Shown here piece after piece: positions 8,522-18,155 of a stretch of DNA of 64,000 nucleotides. Within the stretch, counting starts at the first letter, position 1, and the number at the start of each line of letters is the position of its first letter. Source of the stretch: MFD09286-c1 sp963701015 (GTDB lineage: Bacteria; Bacteroidota; Bacteroidia; Bacteroidales; DTGW01); NCBI GenBank assembly GCA_963701015.1, contig OY969556.1, positions 682,001 to 746,000 on the forward strand. The letters are read 5' to 3'. Below the pieces are notes generated by a model, which was not told where the DNA came from, did no database searches, and saw nothing but the letters and a program-made list of their open reading frames with translations. Made by a program: the position numbers and the translations under genes.

Positions 8522-9187
8522 TTATTTAACTGTACCATTTATATTCCATTCGTGCATAAATTGAGCTAAAAAGCATTCCATATAATGATGTCTTTCAATA
8601 GCTAAATGCTTTGCAGTCTCAGTATTCATGCTTTCTTTTAAATGTAATAATTTTTCGTGAAAATGATTTATTGATGTACTTTGGTTCTTTTTATATTCTT
8701 CAAAACTGTTATGTTTAACCGGCGGAATATCCGGGTTATATATTTCACGATGATTTGCCCCGCCATAAGCAAAAGCACGTGTTATACCAATCGCGCCTAT
8801 AGCATCCAGCCTGTCAGCATCCTGTACAACCTTTGCTTCTAATGAATTTGCAGGAGTCTCAACTCCAGCACCTTTAAATGAAACTGTTTCAATTACACTA
8901 CATATTTTTTTTATATAATCATTGTTTAAGTCCTGCGATTTAAGCCAGTCTTTTACAACAACTATTCCTGAATCGGTATCTCCATTGTTAAATTTCCAAT
9001 CAGCAATATCATGCAACAATGCAGCAAGTTGAACTATAAAGTGATCTGCACCTTCGTGAAAAGCAAGGTAAAGCGCCATTTTCCAAACTCTATATATATG
9101 CCACCAATCATGTCCGCTAAAATCGTCGTCAAATCTTTTTTTTACAAATTTGATTGTATTGGCAATTATAATTTCATTTGGATGCAC
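8522..9187 (-). CDS. HD-domain phosphohydrolase
   Basis: A 221-residue soluble HD-superfamily metal-dependent hydrolase of the YedJ-like group. The metal ligands can be seen as His in GHDWWHIYRV, the HD pair in AALLHDIADWKF, and a distal Asp in VVQDADRLDAIGAIGI. Substrates of this group are phosphorylated nucleotides or similar compounds but the exact one is unknown. It sits 3 bp downstream of miaA in the same direction, so both are likely in one transcript with the acyl-CoA reductase-like gene further upstream. Confidence 0.87.
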   Translation of the reverse strand: MHPNEIIIANTIKFVKKRFDDDFSGHDWWHIYRVWKMALYLAFHEGADHFIVQLAALLHDIADWKFNNGDTDSGIVVVKDWLKSQDLNNDYIKKICSVIETVSFKGAGVETPANSLEAKVVQDADRLDAIGAIGITRAFAYGGANHREIYNPDIPPVKHNSFEEYKKNQSTSINHFHEKLLHLKESMNTETAKHLAIERHHYMECFLAQFMHEWNINGTVK

Positions 9188-9190
9188 GCC

Positions 9191-10096
9191 TTATTGAGTT
9201 TTATCTTTTATAAAGTTAAGGATTTCTATTTTATCTGCCGGATTAAACCATTCAATTTCATTATCTCTTGAAAACCATGTTAATTGACGCTTAGCATAAT
9301 TTCTGGTATTTTGTTTTATTAATTCAGTTGCTTTTGTTAACGATATTTCATTATTAAAACACGAGAAAAGCTCTTTATAACCTACTGTATTTAAAGCATT
9401 TAAATTTTTAAAAGGTAACAAATGTTCAGCTTCTTTTAATAATCCGTTTGCTATCATTGAATCAACCCTTTTATTGATTTGGTCATATAACAATTGTCTT
9501 TCAATATTCAAACCTATTTTAATTATATTGAAATTTCTTTCTTTTTTAGTTTTGGTCAGTAGCATTGAATATGGCATACCAGTCATATAATATATTTCCA
9601 AGGCTTTTAAAATACGTTTTGGGTTTTGAATATCAGCAGTTTTACAATATTCGGGGTCGATTCGTAATAATTCTGTTCTCAGTGATTCAATTCCTTCATT
9701 ATTTAGTCTTTCAGTTATATTTTTTCTAACTTCAGGTTCAATTGTAGGTAAATCGTCAATCCCATGGCAAACAGCATTTACATATAACCCCGATCCTCCA
9801 ACCATTATAGCGTTATTATTCGTGTTAAAAATTTCATTTATAACATTTAATGCAGCAATTTCAAACATACTTGCATTATAATACTCGGTAATTGAGTGCG
9901 AAGCTATAAAATAATGTTTTACCATTGAAAGTTGTTTATCACTTGGTCGGGCTGTGCCGATCTTCATTTCACGGTATATTTGTCGCGAGTCTGACGAAAT
10001 AATTTCAGTATTCAATTGTTGTGCTAACTCAATTGCTATACCCGTTTTACCAATGGCAGTGGGGCCGACAATTACTATTAAGCTTTTATCTTTCAT
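9191..10096 (-). CDS. miaA: tRNA dimethylallyltransferase MiaA
   Basis: A 301-residue enzyme that adds a dimethylallyl group to N6 of A37 in tRNAs reading UNN codons. It has the P-loop IVGPTAIGKTGIAIEL (about residues 8-23), SSDSRQIYREMKIGTARPS, the GGSGLYVNAVCHG loop and the C-terminal TRNYAKRQLTWFSRD. Length matches the family. Its start overlaps the end of the upstream acyl-CoA reductase-like gene by 11 bp, which implies translational coupling. Confidence 0.96.
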   Translation of the reverse strand: MKDKSLIVIVGPTAIGKTGIAIELAQQLNTEIISSDSRQIYREMKIGTARPSDKQLSMVKHYFIASHSITEYYNASMFEIAALNVINEIFNTNNNAIMVGGSGLYVNAVCHGIDDLPTIEPEVRKNITERLNNEGIESLRTELLRIDPEYCKTADIQNPKRILKALEIYYMTGMPYSMLLTKTKKERNFNIIKIGLNIERQLLYDQINKRVDSMIANGLLKEAEHLLPFKNLNALNTVGYKELFSCFNNEISLTKATELIKQNTRNYAKRQLTWFSRDNEIEWFNPADKIEILNFIKDKTQ

Positions 10097-11096
10097 TGAT
10101 GAAATTTATAAAGTCATTTGTTGGTATTAGCAATTGATTCGCTGAATTACCAAAAGCATTTTCTTTATTATGGCTGGGTGAAGATATATATATATAGCTT
10201 ATTTTTTCATTTTGTTGAAGTTCTTGTCTTATTTCATTAATATTTGCATAATTTTCATAAAACACAACACCGGTTGGGGAAATAAAATTCTTGTCGTCTT
10301 TTAATAGAATAAAACCATTGTCAAAATGTTTAATCAGGTTGAAAAGATATAAAGATTGATTGTATTGGTAATTATTAGCCCAACTGGTATTTTCCATTAT
10401 TTTATTCCATGGTTCTATAGCCTGAAAAAGTTTTTCAAAGTTATAATCATTGGGAACATATAATTTCCGAACATTACCCGCACCTTGTCCAAAAAAGTTA
10501 AATATATCGGTTCCAAGCAATTGCAATTCTTCCCTAGTTTCCATTCCACTTAATAGGGCAACTGCTTTTCCTTTTGCCAAATAAATAGATTCCTTATTTT
10601 TAAAATATTCGGTCAATATAGAATTATTGGTATCTTTTGAGATTATAAAAGAATCAACATTTTTAAACGGATTGCTGTTAAACTCAATATTTTTAGTAAA
10701 TTCTGAAATTTGCCTAACTAATTCAGCAAATAACAATTGAATAATCTTATCAGATTTTTCAGTTGTTTTGTAAACAAATGAATTTCCAGTTACTACTATG
10801 TAAAGTAAATTGGTAAATTCTTCCAATGGAATAGTTTCATTTGCAATAAATCCATATTTTACGTGGGTTATATTAGATTTATTAAAGCTTTGAATAAAAA
10901 TATTTTGAAAATATTCAGATTGTATAAAGCGTATAATTGATGAAAGTCTTAATTTTATTGTATCTTCCGTAAACCAATGATTATAGTTTCTTGCCTGATT
11001 TATAACTAAATTTAATTCATATGAAAAGTTAGTATTCGATTTTCCTTCAATTGAAGGGCTTATTTCATCAACATATTTTAATATTTTATCAATCAA
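10086..11096 (-). CDS. Acyl-CoA reductase (LuxC)-like protein lacking the catalytic cysteine
   Basis: A 336-residue protein that I match from memory to the Bacteroidota acyl-CoA reductase/LuxC-like family: NWFTEE-like NHWFTEDTIKLRL, then VALLSGMETREELQLLGTDI, KLYVPNDYNFEKLFQAIEPW, SWANNYQYNQSLYLFN, DNGFILLKDD and SPTGVVFYENY. Active members read about YGLGCRNVSK, with the cysteine that forms the thioester. This one reads FFGQGAGNVRK, with Ala206 in that place. The cofactor-side motif (usually MAGNIPLVG) is also altered to FIANETIPLEE. It may be a non-catalytic relative. The stop overlaps miaA by 11 bp. Confidence 0.72.
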   Translation of the reverse strand: MIDKILKYVDEISPSIEGKSNTNFSYELNLVINQARNYNHWFTEDTIKLRLSSIIRFIQSEYFQNIFIQSFNKSNITHVKYGFIANETIPLEEFTNLLYIVVTGNSFVYKTTEKSDKIIQLLFAELVRQISEFTKNIEFNSNPFKNVDSFIISKDTNNSILTEYFKNKESIYLAKGKAVALLSGMETREELQLLGTDIFNFFGQGAGNVRKLYVPNDYNFEKLFQAIEPWNKIMENTSWANNYQYNQSLYLFNLIKHFDNGFILLKDDKNFISPTGVVFYENYANINEIRQELQQNEKISYIYISSPSHNKENAFGNSANQLLIPTNDFINFINER

Positions 11097-11177
11097 TTTA
11101 GAGAATTATAAAAATAGATTTGTTTTTAAGATTCAAATATAATATAATTAAAAAGTCTAATGTTTATAAATAACTTT

Positions 11178-11930
11178 TTAAAATTCATTGTTCATAAAGC
11201 CTTGTTTTTTCAATATATTTAAAAAGCTTAGTGAAAAACTAACATTGTCCTTTTTGGTATAACGTATATCTGTAAATATTTGGGCAAGTGTTTCTTTATT
11301 ATTTGTTTTTAATAATTCCTGATGAAATGGAAGTTGTTCTTTTTCATAATATAATTTATCAATGTCCTGATCGGTATAATCCTGATATTTATTGTAATGT
11401 ACAACAGCATTAAGCGGCAAACGGTCAGTTAATCCCGGATTTTCATCGGGATAACCTATAACAATTGCTGTAATTGGTATTACTCCAATTGGCATTTCAA
11501 GAATTTCAATAATTTTTTCTGCATTGTAGGTTGTTGTTCCCAAATAACAAATTCCTAAACCTTTTTCTTCAGCAGCAAGTGCAACATTTTGGGCAGCTAA
11601 TAATGCATCAATAGCAGCTGTAGTAAAGGATAAAAAATTATCATAACCTGGTTCTGCCTTTCGTTGTTTACACCATTTTGTAAAACGATTAAAATCAGCG
11701 CAAAAAGTAATAATTACAGGCGCTTTTTTTACCATATTTTGTTTAAAATGGCATTCCCAAAGTTTATCTTTAATAGATTCGTCGAGAGTAACAATAATGC
11801 TATAAACCTGCATATTACCTGTATTTGAAGCACGAGTTCCTGCTATTAGAATTTCATCTAAAATTTCATTGGCAATTGGCGTAGATTTGAATTTTCGAAT
11901 GCTTCGGTGATTTAATATAGTGTGCATCAT
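11178..11930 (-). CDS. Nitroreductase-family NAD(P)H-dependent oxidoreductase
   Basis: A 250-residue flavoprotein of the nitroreductase/NfsA-type superfamily. The FMN phosphate-binding region is NHRSIRKFKSTPI at residues about 7-19, followed by ILIAGTRASNTGNMQ. A central AAIDALLAAQNVALAAEEKGLGICYLG helix (read in two parts) and the GYPDENPG loop also fit the family. It probably reduces quinones or nitro compounds with FMN; the physiological substrate is unknown. The gene begins 3 bp after fmt ends, in an apparent ribBA-fmt-nitroreductase operon. A link to flavin supply by ribBA is possible but only inference. Confidence 0.88.
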   Translation of the reverse strand: MMHTILNHRSIRKFKSTPIANEILDEILIAGTRASNTGNMQVYSIIVTLDESIKDKLWECHFKQNMVKKAPVIITFCADFNRFTKWCKQRKAEPGYDNFLSFTTAAIDALLAAQNVALAAEEKGLGICYLGTTTYNAEKIIEILEMPIGVIPITAIVIGYPDENPGLTDRLPLNAVVHYNKYQDYTDQDIDKLYYEKEQLPFHQELLKTNNKETLAQIFTDIRYTKKDNVSFSLSFLNILKKQGFMNNEF

Positions 11931-11933
11931 GGT

Positions 11934-12893
11934 TTATAAAATTTGATATTCAGTAATATTCTGAAAACCTCTTAAAAATTCTTCAATATTAAGTCGTTTT
12001 TTGCCTTCTATTTGAAGGGAATGAATTGAAATATAACCATCAATTACAGCTATTTTCAGGAATTTTTTATAATCGGTTTCAATCTTTTTTGGCATAATAT
12101 TATGCTTAGCAACAATAAATTCCGATTCAAATATTTTGAGTATAAATTGTTGTTTATTATTAAATAGTGTTGTAAAAGCAGCAGGATAAGGACTTAAGCC
12201 CCTTATAAGATTATAGATTTTATTTCCACTATTATTCCAGTCAATTTTACAGTCGTCTTTGAAAATTTTAGGAGCTAGTTTAATTTCAACAGATTTATCA
12301 ATTATTTTTGATTGTTGAACAGGATGAATATTTCCATTTTCAATAGCAATAGCAGTTTTATAAGCTAAATTGGCGCCTATTTCCATTAGTTTATCATGAA
12401 TTGTTCCGGCATTATCTTTTACATCTATTTTAATTTTTTCAGAGAATATTATATTACCGGTATCAATATCTTTTTCAATAAAAAAAGTAGTAACACCGGT
12501 TTCAATTTCACCATTTATAACTGCCCAATTTATTGGTGCAGCACCTCTATACTGAGGTAATAGCGAAGCATGTAAATTTATTGTTCCGAATTTGGGCATT
12601 TTCCATATAATCTCGGGCAACATACGGAAAGCAACAACTATAAATAAATCAGCGTTATATGATTTTAATTTTTCAACAAACGATTCATCCTTTAACTTTT
12701 CGGGCTGAAGTACAGGTAAATTATTATCTAATGCAAATTGTTTAATAGCCGAAAAATTTATTTTTTGACCCCGACCCGAAGGTTTATCTGGAACTGTAAC
12801 CACCGCAGCAATATCAATCCCATTTGAATATAGTTTATGCAATGATGCTACAGCAAATTCCGGGGTACCCATGAAAACAATCCGCAATGCCAT
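11934..12893 (-). CDS. fmt: Methionyl-tRNA formyltransferase
   Basis: A 319-residue enzyme that formylates initiator Met-tRNA using 10-formyl-tetrahydrofolate. The N-terminal formyltransferase domain has FMGTPEFAVASL, the basic loop PDKPSGRGQK and the catalytic-region motif NLHASLLPQYRGAAPINWA. The C-terminal OB-like domain (LIRGLSPYPAAFT onwards) is complete. Length is typical. It lies 11 bp downstream of ribBA and 3 bp upstream of the nitroreductase gene. Confidence 0.96.
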   Translation of the reverse strand: MALRIVFMGTPEFAVASLHKLYSNGIDIAAVVTVPDKPSGRGQKINFSAIKQFALDNNLPVLQPEKLKDESFVEKLKSYNADLFIVVAFRMLPEIIWKMPKFGTINLHASLLPQYRGAAPINWAVINGEIETGVTTFFIEKDIDTGNIIFSEKIKIDVKDNAGTIHDKLMEIGANLAYKTAIAIENGNIHPVQQSKIIDKSVEIKLAPKIFKDDCKIDWNNSGNKIYNLIRGLSPYPAAFTTLFNNKQQFILKIFESEFIVAKHNIMPKKIETDYKKFLKIAVIDGYISIHSLQIEGKKRLNIEEFLRGFQNITEYQIL

Positions 12894-12904
12894 TTTTTTG
12901 CGAA

Positions 12905-14149
12905 TTATAGATTAAGTTTTTTATAAGTTGCAATATTCAAAAAATGGCCCATTTTATCTCTTTTAGTTTCAAGATAAAATTGGTTGTGCGGATTAGGTTG
13001 AACTTCAATTGGCACATTTTCAATAACTTCCAATCCATATCCTTCCAGCCCTTTTCGTTTAACCGGATTATTAGTAATTAACCTTAATTTTCCTAAACCC
13101 AACTCGCGTAAAATATTTGCACCAACGCCATAATCGCGTTCATCTTCTTTAAAACCAAGAATTAAATTTGCCTGTACTGTGTCCAGGCCTTCTTCCTGTA
13201 ACTTATAAGCCTTAATTTTATTGAATAGCCCAATGCCTCGTCCTTCCTGAATTAGATAAAGTACGACACCTTTACCATTTTTTTCAATCATCTTTAATGC
13301 ATTATGCAATTGATCGCCACAATCACAGCGGAGTGAACCAAAAATATCACCTGTTATACACGAAGAATGAACACGAACCAACACAGGTTCATCATTTTTC
13401 CATTCACCTTTAATAATCGCTATGTGTTCTGCACCATTTGATTTTTGAATAAATGGAATAATATCGAAGTTACCATATATACTTGGCAATTTAACACGCT
13501 CACCTTTAATAATTAAACTTTCCGTTTTAAGTCGGTAGGCGATTAAATCTTTTATAGTGATAATTTTCAGGTTAAATTTTTGTGCAATTCTGGCTAGTTC
13601 AGGCAATCTGGCCATTGAACCGTCTTCATTTAAAATTTCAACCAAAACTCCGCCTGGTTTTAAACCTGCAAGAATTGATAAATCTAGTGCTGCCTCTGTA
13701 TGGCCAGGTCTGCGAAGTACCCCTTTACTTTTAGCCCTTAGAGGGAAAATATGTCCAGGCCGGCCTAAGTCCTGTGGTTTAGTATCGCAATCGACCAAAG
13801 ACCTTAAGGTCATTGACCTATCGTAAGCTGAAATTCCAGTTGTACATCCTTTCCCTATTAAATCAACAGAAATTGTAAAAGCAGTGTTATACACCGCTGT
13901 ACTATTGGTTACCATTAAATTGAGTTCCAATTCATCACAACGGTCTTCAGAAATTGGTGCGCAAATTAGGCCACGACCATGAGTAGCCATAAAGTTAACA
14001 ATTTCAGGAGTTACTAATTCTGCTGCACATATAAAATCACCTTCGTTTTCACGATCTTCATCATCAACTACAATTACAACTTTTCCATTTTTAATATCTT
14101 CAACGGCTTCTTCAATTGTGTTGAGTTTTATTTCTTTTTTATTCGACAT
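12905..14149 (-). CDS. ribBA: Bifunctional 3,4-dihydroxy-2-butanone-4-phosphate synthase / GTP cyclohydrolase II
   Basis: A 414-residue fusion that supplies both precursors of riboflavin. Residues about 8-210 are RibB (VVDDEDRENEGDFICAAE, THGRGLICAPI, RPGHTEAALDLSILAG). Residues about 215-410 are RibA, with the zinc cysteines in SSCITGDIFGSLRCDCG and the catalytic EGRGIGL region. A possible -7 box TAACTTTG is on the minus strand at 14175-14182. No FMN riboswitch is seen in the short upstream gap. fmt and the nitroreductase gene follow closely. Confidence 0.96.
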   Translation of the reverse strand: MSNKKEIKLNTIEEAVEDIKNGKVVIVVDDEDRENEGDFICAAELVTPEIVNFMATHGRGLICAPISEDRCDELELNLMVTNSTAVYNTAFTISVDLIGKGCTTGISAYDRSMTLRSLVDCDTKPQDLGRPGHIFPLRAKSKGVLRRPGHTEAALDLSILAGLKPGGVLVEILNEDGSMARLPELARIAQKFNLKIITIKDLIAYRLKTESLIIKGERVKLPSIYGNFDIIPFIQKSNGAEHIAIIKGEWKNDEPVLVRVHSSCITGDIFGSLRCDCGDQLHNALKMIEKNGKGVVLYLIQEGRGIGLFNKIKAYKLQEEGLDTVQANLILGFKEDERDYGVGANILRELGLGKLRLITNNPVKRKGLEGYGLEVIENVPIEVQPNPHNQFYLETKRDKMGHFLNIATYKKLNL

Positions 14150-14237
14150 TAGCTGTATTTCTATAATTCGGGCGCAAAGTTACAAAATATGAATCAAATG
14201 AATTTACCAAAGTATTTGTATTCTAATTTGGTTTGTG

Positions 14238-15416
14238 CTATCTGGATTTTTCCCAGTTTACGGATTGATTGCCTTTTAAAAACCTGAAAAAACCTAGAAT
14301 TATTGAATAATTCATAACAAAAAGATAGTATGGAATAAAAAACAAACGTAAACGAGTTTTCATATAACTGAATTTATAACCCAGATATACAAATAAATAG
14401 AATAAAACCTGAAGGATAAGTAAATTTTTATATAAAACCATCATTGAAAATAAAGCCAAATAAACATTAATTGGTAACAAAATAAACATTCCGAAAGGAA
14501 CAAATGTCCATCGCAAAACTTTATGTGACCAATATTGCAATGAGAGAAACCCATGTTTTAAAGGGTTTAAGAGAGAGCTTATCCATGGTAATGTTTGAAA
14601 GCTTCCGGCTGCAATCCTGATTTTTCTTTTCATTTCATCATGAATATTTGCCGAACTATGTTCTTCGGCAATTGCCAATGGAGCGTATTTTATAAGGTAA
14701 CCTTTTTCTGCAATTCGCATTGAAATAACAAAATCATCGAGAATAGCATTAGCTTCAACTCTTGAGTATAGTGAGGTACGAATTGCAATTAATTCCCCAA
14801 CTGCTCCAATGGTAGAATTAACGTCCGATTCAAGTTTCTTAAGCATCGACTCATATAACCAGTAAAATCCTTCTCCCGAACCCACCGCATTATCGGTTTC
14901 ATGTTTAATTATTTTTTTTTCTCCTGCAACACAGCCGACTTTTTCATTTACAAAATGCTTAACAATTTCTTTAACAGTTTCTTTTGAAAGAAAATTATTT
15001 GCATCGCAAAATATTACAATACCTGTTTTAATAAAATCCATGCCTCGGTTAATCGCCCCAATTTTACCTTGTCGTTCATTTTGATGAATCACTGTCATAT
15101 CAGGGTAGGAGAGAAGTAGTTTTTGCGAATTATCAGTAGATCCATCAGTTATCCAAAGAAATTTAATTTTTTCTTTTGGATAGTCAAGTTTTTGAAGATT
15201 TTCAATTTTCCCGGGAATAAATTTCGATTCGTTATATGCTGCTATTACAATTGAAACTTCGGGTTCAAAAAACTCATCGGATATTTTATTATTTAGTTTG
15301 GGCAAAAACAATTTAATAATTTTCAATACAACTAAAAGTAAGGCATAACCAATATAAGAATAGAAAATTATAATGAATATAACCCAAAATAATATTTTAA
15401 GAACAGTTACATCCAT
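14238..15416 (-). CDS. Membrane-anchored family 2 glycosyltransferase
   Basis: A 392-residue enzyme with one N-terminal membrane helix (about residues 7-37), a GT2 GT-A catalytic domain and two or three C-terminal membrane helices (about 300-380). The catalytic domain shows VSIVIAAYNESKFIPGKI, WITDGSTDNS, and CDANN as the DxD-equivalent. The later acceptor-side region is ILDDFVISMRIAEKGY. It belongs to the processive-type polysaccharide or glycolipid glycosyltransferases. The sugar is unknown. It overlaps the upstream glycosyltransferase by 10 bp, so both likely build the same glycan. Confidence 0.88.
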   Translation of the reverse strand: MDVTVLKILFWVIFIIIFYSYIGYALLLVVLKIIKLFLPKLNNKISDEFFEPEVSIVIAAYNESKFIPGKIENLQKLDYPKEKIKFLWITDGSTDNSQKLLLSYPDMTVIHQNERQGKIGAINRGMDFIKTGIVIFCDANNFLSKETVKEIVKHFVNEKVGCVAGEKKIIKHETDNAVGSGEGFYWLYESMLKKLESDVNSTIGAVGELIAIRTSLYSRVEANAILDDFVISMRIAEKGYLIKYAPLAIAEEHSSANIHDEMKRKIRIAAGSFQTLPWISSLLNPLKHGFLSLQYWSHKVLRWTFVPFGMFILLPINVYLALFSMMVLYKNLLILQVLFYLFVYLGYKFSYMKTRLRLFFIPYYLFVMNYSIILGFFRFLKGNQSVNWEKSR

Positions 15417-16610
15417 TGTTTGTAAAATTCAGTTAATTCATGCGTTATCTTTATTGCGTCGTAACTTGTCTCCGCAAGTTTTTTTGCATTTGTACTTATA
15501 GTGTTCATTAAATTTTCATCATTCAGTAACAAAGATATTTTTTCAATAAATTCATCAGTTGAATTTGCAAACATTATTTCTTTTCCATCCGTAACTTCAA
15601 TTCCTTCAGCGCCAATAGAAGTTGACACAATAGGACAACCAAGTGCCAGACCTTCAATAATTTTAACACGCAAACCACTACCCGAAAAAAGTGGAACAAT
15701 CATTATACCATGTTCAAGCATAAAATTAGTAGCATTTTCAATTTCGCCATGAAAAATTATTTTTTTTGTTTCACAATAGTTTTTCATCCAGTTTGGTGAA
15801 TTCCGGCCAGCTACATGAAAATGTAAATCGGGGAATATTTTACTCAATTTATTCCAAACGTTTTCCGAAAACCATTTTAAAGCTTCCTGGTTAGGTATCC
15901 AATCTAAAGCGCTTAATGAAAAGATTGAATTTGTTAATATTGAGTTTGTAGATTTTGGGATTGAATTTATAAAAATTCCTGCAGGCATAATAAATGAAGG
16001 TTTATTATTACCATTCTGAATAAAAAATTGTAAATCACGATTTGTAATTGGAACAATAAAATCATACTTATTAATTAATGAAAGTTCCAAGAATTTCATC
16101 CTTTTGGCTAAAATTCGATAATATATTTTTTTTAAATATGAATTTTCTATCAATGAATTTCTTTGCCAAATTTCATTTTCAATATTATGGGAACGTAAAC
16201 TTATTTTTGCATTTGAATATTCTCGAATAGCCTGAATACAATATCCAACATAAGGTCACTTCAAGTTGAATTATATCAAAACTTTCTTTTTTTAGTAAAT
16301 TGATTAAAGCTTTTAAATATGATTTTGAAACAAATCTTGCTGCTGAATAAGGAGTTTTGGAAAAGAAAAGATTAAATAAGGCGGAAATAAAATTTAATTT
16401 AGTATTTACATGTATAAAGGAAATATTTAAATTTTCAGAAATTTTTTCAGGAACTGCATTAAGATTTAATTTATTCTTGTCAGTATTCATTGAAAGAACA
16501 TGGACATAATTATTATTTTTAGCAATACCAATTACAATATTTAAAATTCCTATTGCGCCTCCATCCTTAGGAGGATATGGAGGTTTATGAGTCAGAGATA
16601 ATATTTTCAT
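15407..16610 (-). pseudogene. Family 4-type glycosyltransferase, split by a frameshift as read
   Basis: Two pieces in different frames make one GT-B glycosyltransferase of about 400 residues. The N-terminal piece starts at 16610 (MKILSLTHKPPYPPKDGGA), a typical GT4 start, and reads correctly to SFDIIQLE. The correct continuation in the other frame is PYVGYCIQAIREYSNAKI, then LRSHNIENEIWQRN, then the C-terminal domain with GRNSPNWMK, LFSGSGLRVKIIEGLALG and GAEGIEV. The junction is at about 16256-16259: one extra base, since GAAGTGACCT would read EGP as GAAGGACCT. All domains are conserved, so this is either a very recent mutation or a sequence error. Its start overlaps the permease stop by 4 bp. 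Confidence 0.85.
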
Positions 16611-18085
16611 TTTCCAAAATTCTTAAAAAAGGCAAGCCATTTAAATACAGCAATTTGTTTATTAAAAAATTTAGTATAGCTGTCTAAATTTAGAATAGAT
16701 GAATCATGTGTTGCTTTAAAAGATAAAAATGTTCCCAATGGCAATAACACCAGTGATGATAGCCAAACACCGAAATATGCCGGCAGAACCGATTCGCGGA
16801 CCATTTTTTCACCCATCATAGAAATAATGTAATAAACAACAAAAAATAAAACAGAAATTACCAATGGCATACCAAGTCCACCTTTACGAATAATAGCGCC
16901 TAAAGGAGCCCCAATAAAGAAGAAAATGAGACATGCAAGGGATAAAGTAAATTTTTTATGCCATTCAATTTCATGTCGTCTTAAATTTATAGCCTTTGCT
17001 TTTTGAACCTGTTCTTGAGCAGTAATAAGGCTTTTAGCATTACGTGCCTGGTTTAGTGCAAAGTTTAAGGCAGTCATTTTATCCATTTTATCCATTCGAT
17101 AATAAAACCATTTATAATTGTATGTACAATTATTTTTTAGCAATTTTAACTGGGTAGTATCAGGTTTGTGGCGAAATACATTTTTATAGTATGACGATGC
17201 CATAATATTCCTTTTCATCGCCATTTGATCTGTTCGTAAATCCTTTTTCATGGAATCGGTGGCGTATGTAAGTTGTTTAAGGTTTAACATTTGAAAATTT
17301 CCACGGAATAACCCTTCATCAGTTCTCTGAAAATCAAATCCTTCCAAAGGAATATTGACAATTTGTTTCGAGAATTTATCACGACGGAATGGATATGATT
17401 TTAGAGGGGTTCTTCGGTGTTCATTCTCCGGCATTTCAACATAACTCTCGCCACTAAACAAAGTTAAAATTAATACTCTTTTATCATCGGTCATTTTCAT
17501 ATATCCCGAATCGGCAACTGTTACATTTCCATTTCCGACATTTTGTGAATGGTCATATATTCTTATGTTATGCAATAAACTTGTAGAAGCGTCTTTATGG
17601 CCAATTTTTATACTATAGTTATCAATGCCATTAAAGTAAACACCATCTTTTATTTTTATATCTGGTCTTTGTTGTTGAATATCATAAAGCAATGCCCTCA
17701 TTTTCCAATTAAAAAATGGTAATGAATAATTTGAATAGAAAAATGCTCCAATAGACATAATAATCATAAATACAATTAATGGCTTCATAACCCTGGTTAA
17801 GGAAATTCCTGCGGCCTTTAAAGCCGTTAATTCATAGTTTTCACCTAAATTGCCGAATGTCATAAGGGCTGCAAGCAAAACCGCCAAAGGAAGTGATAGT
17901 GGAACAAAAGTTGCCGAAGCATAAACCATGAGTTGTGCAATAACTGACCATGTTAGGCCTTTTCCAACTAAATCGTCAATATATTTCCACAAAAATTGCA
18001 TTTGCAATAGAAATGTGACAATAAAGAAGGTCATTAATAAAGGCCCTAAGTATGATTTTATAATAAAAACGTGTAATTTTTTCAC
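16607..18085 (-). CDS. LptF/LptG-type permease (YjgP/YjgQ family)
   Basis: A 492-residue inner-membrane protein with the YjgP/YjgQ layout. Three membrane helices lie near the N-terminus (about residues 10-125, with FVPLSLPLAVLLAALMTFG and FGNLGENYELTALKAAGIS). A long periplasmic beta-rich domain follows (about 130-370), then three C-terminal helices (about 375-470, with FFIGAPLGAIIRKGGLG). LptF and LptG form the transmembrane part of the LptBFG transporter that moves lipopolysaccharide toward the outer membrane. Which of the two this is cannot be decided here. It directly precedes the glycosyltransferase genes (4-bp overlap), consistent with a surface-glycan role. Confidence 0.9.
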   Translation of the reverse strand: MKKLHVFIIKSYLGPLLMTFFIVTFLLQMQFLWKYIDDLVGKGLTWSVIAQLMVYASATFVPLSLPLAVLLAALMTFGNLGENYELTALKAAGISLTRVMKPLIVFMIIMSIGAFFYSNYSLPFFNWKMRALLYDIQQQRPDIKIKDGVYFNGIDNYSIKIGHKDASTSLLHNIRIYDHSQNVGNGNVTVADSGYMKMTDDKRVLILTLFSGESYVEMPENEHRRTPLKSYPFRRDKFSKQIVNIPLEGFDFQRTDEGLFRGNFQMLNLKQLTYATDSMKKDLRTDQMAMKRNIMASSYYKNVFRHKPDTTQLKLLKNNCTYNYKWFYYRMDKMDKMTALNFALNQARNAKSLITAQEQVQKAKAINLRRHEIEWHKKFTLSLACLIFFFIGAPLGAIIRKGGLGMPLVISVLFFVVYYIISMMGEKMVRESVLPAYFGVWLSSLVLLPLGTFLSFKATHDSSILNLDSYTKFFNKQIAVFKWLAFFKNFGK

Positions 18086-18155
18086 CCTATCCTGGAAATA
18101 AAATTAGGTGGTAAATTTAAAGCAAATGTTTGTTTTTATTCTTATGTGGCAGTGG

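Noticed and set aside
14150..14237. FMN riboswitch upstream of ribBA
   Set aside because: The gap is under 90 bp and none of the conserved RFN elements is visible.
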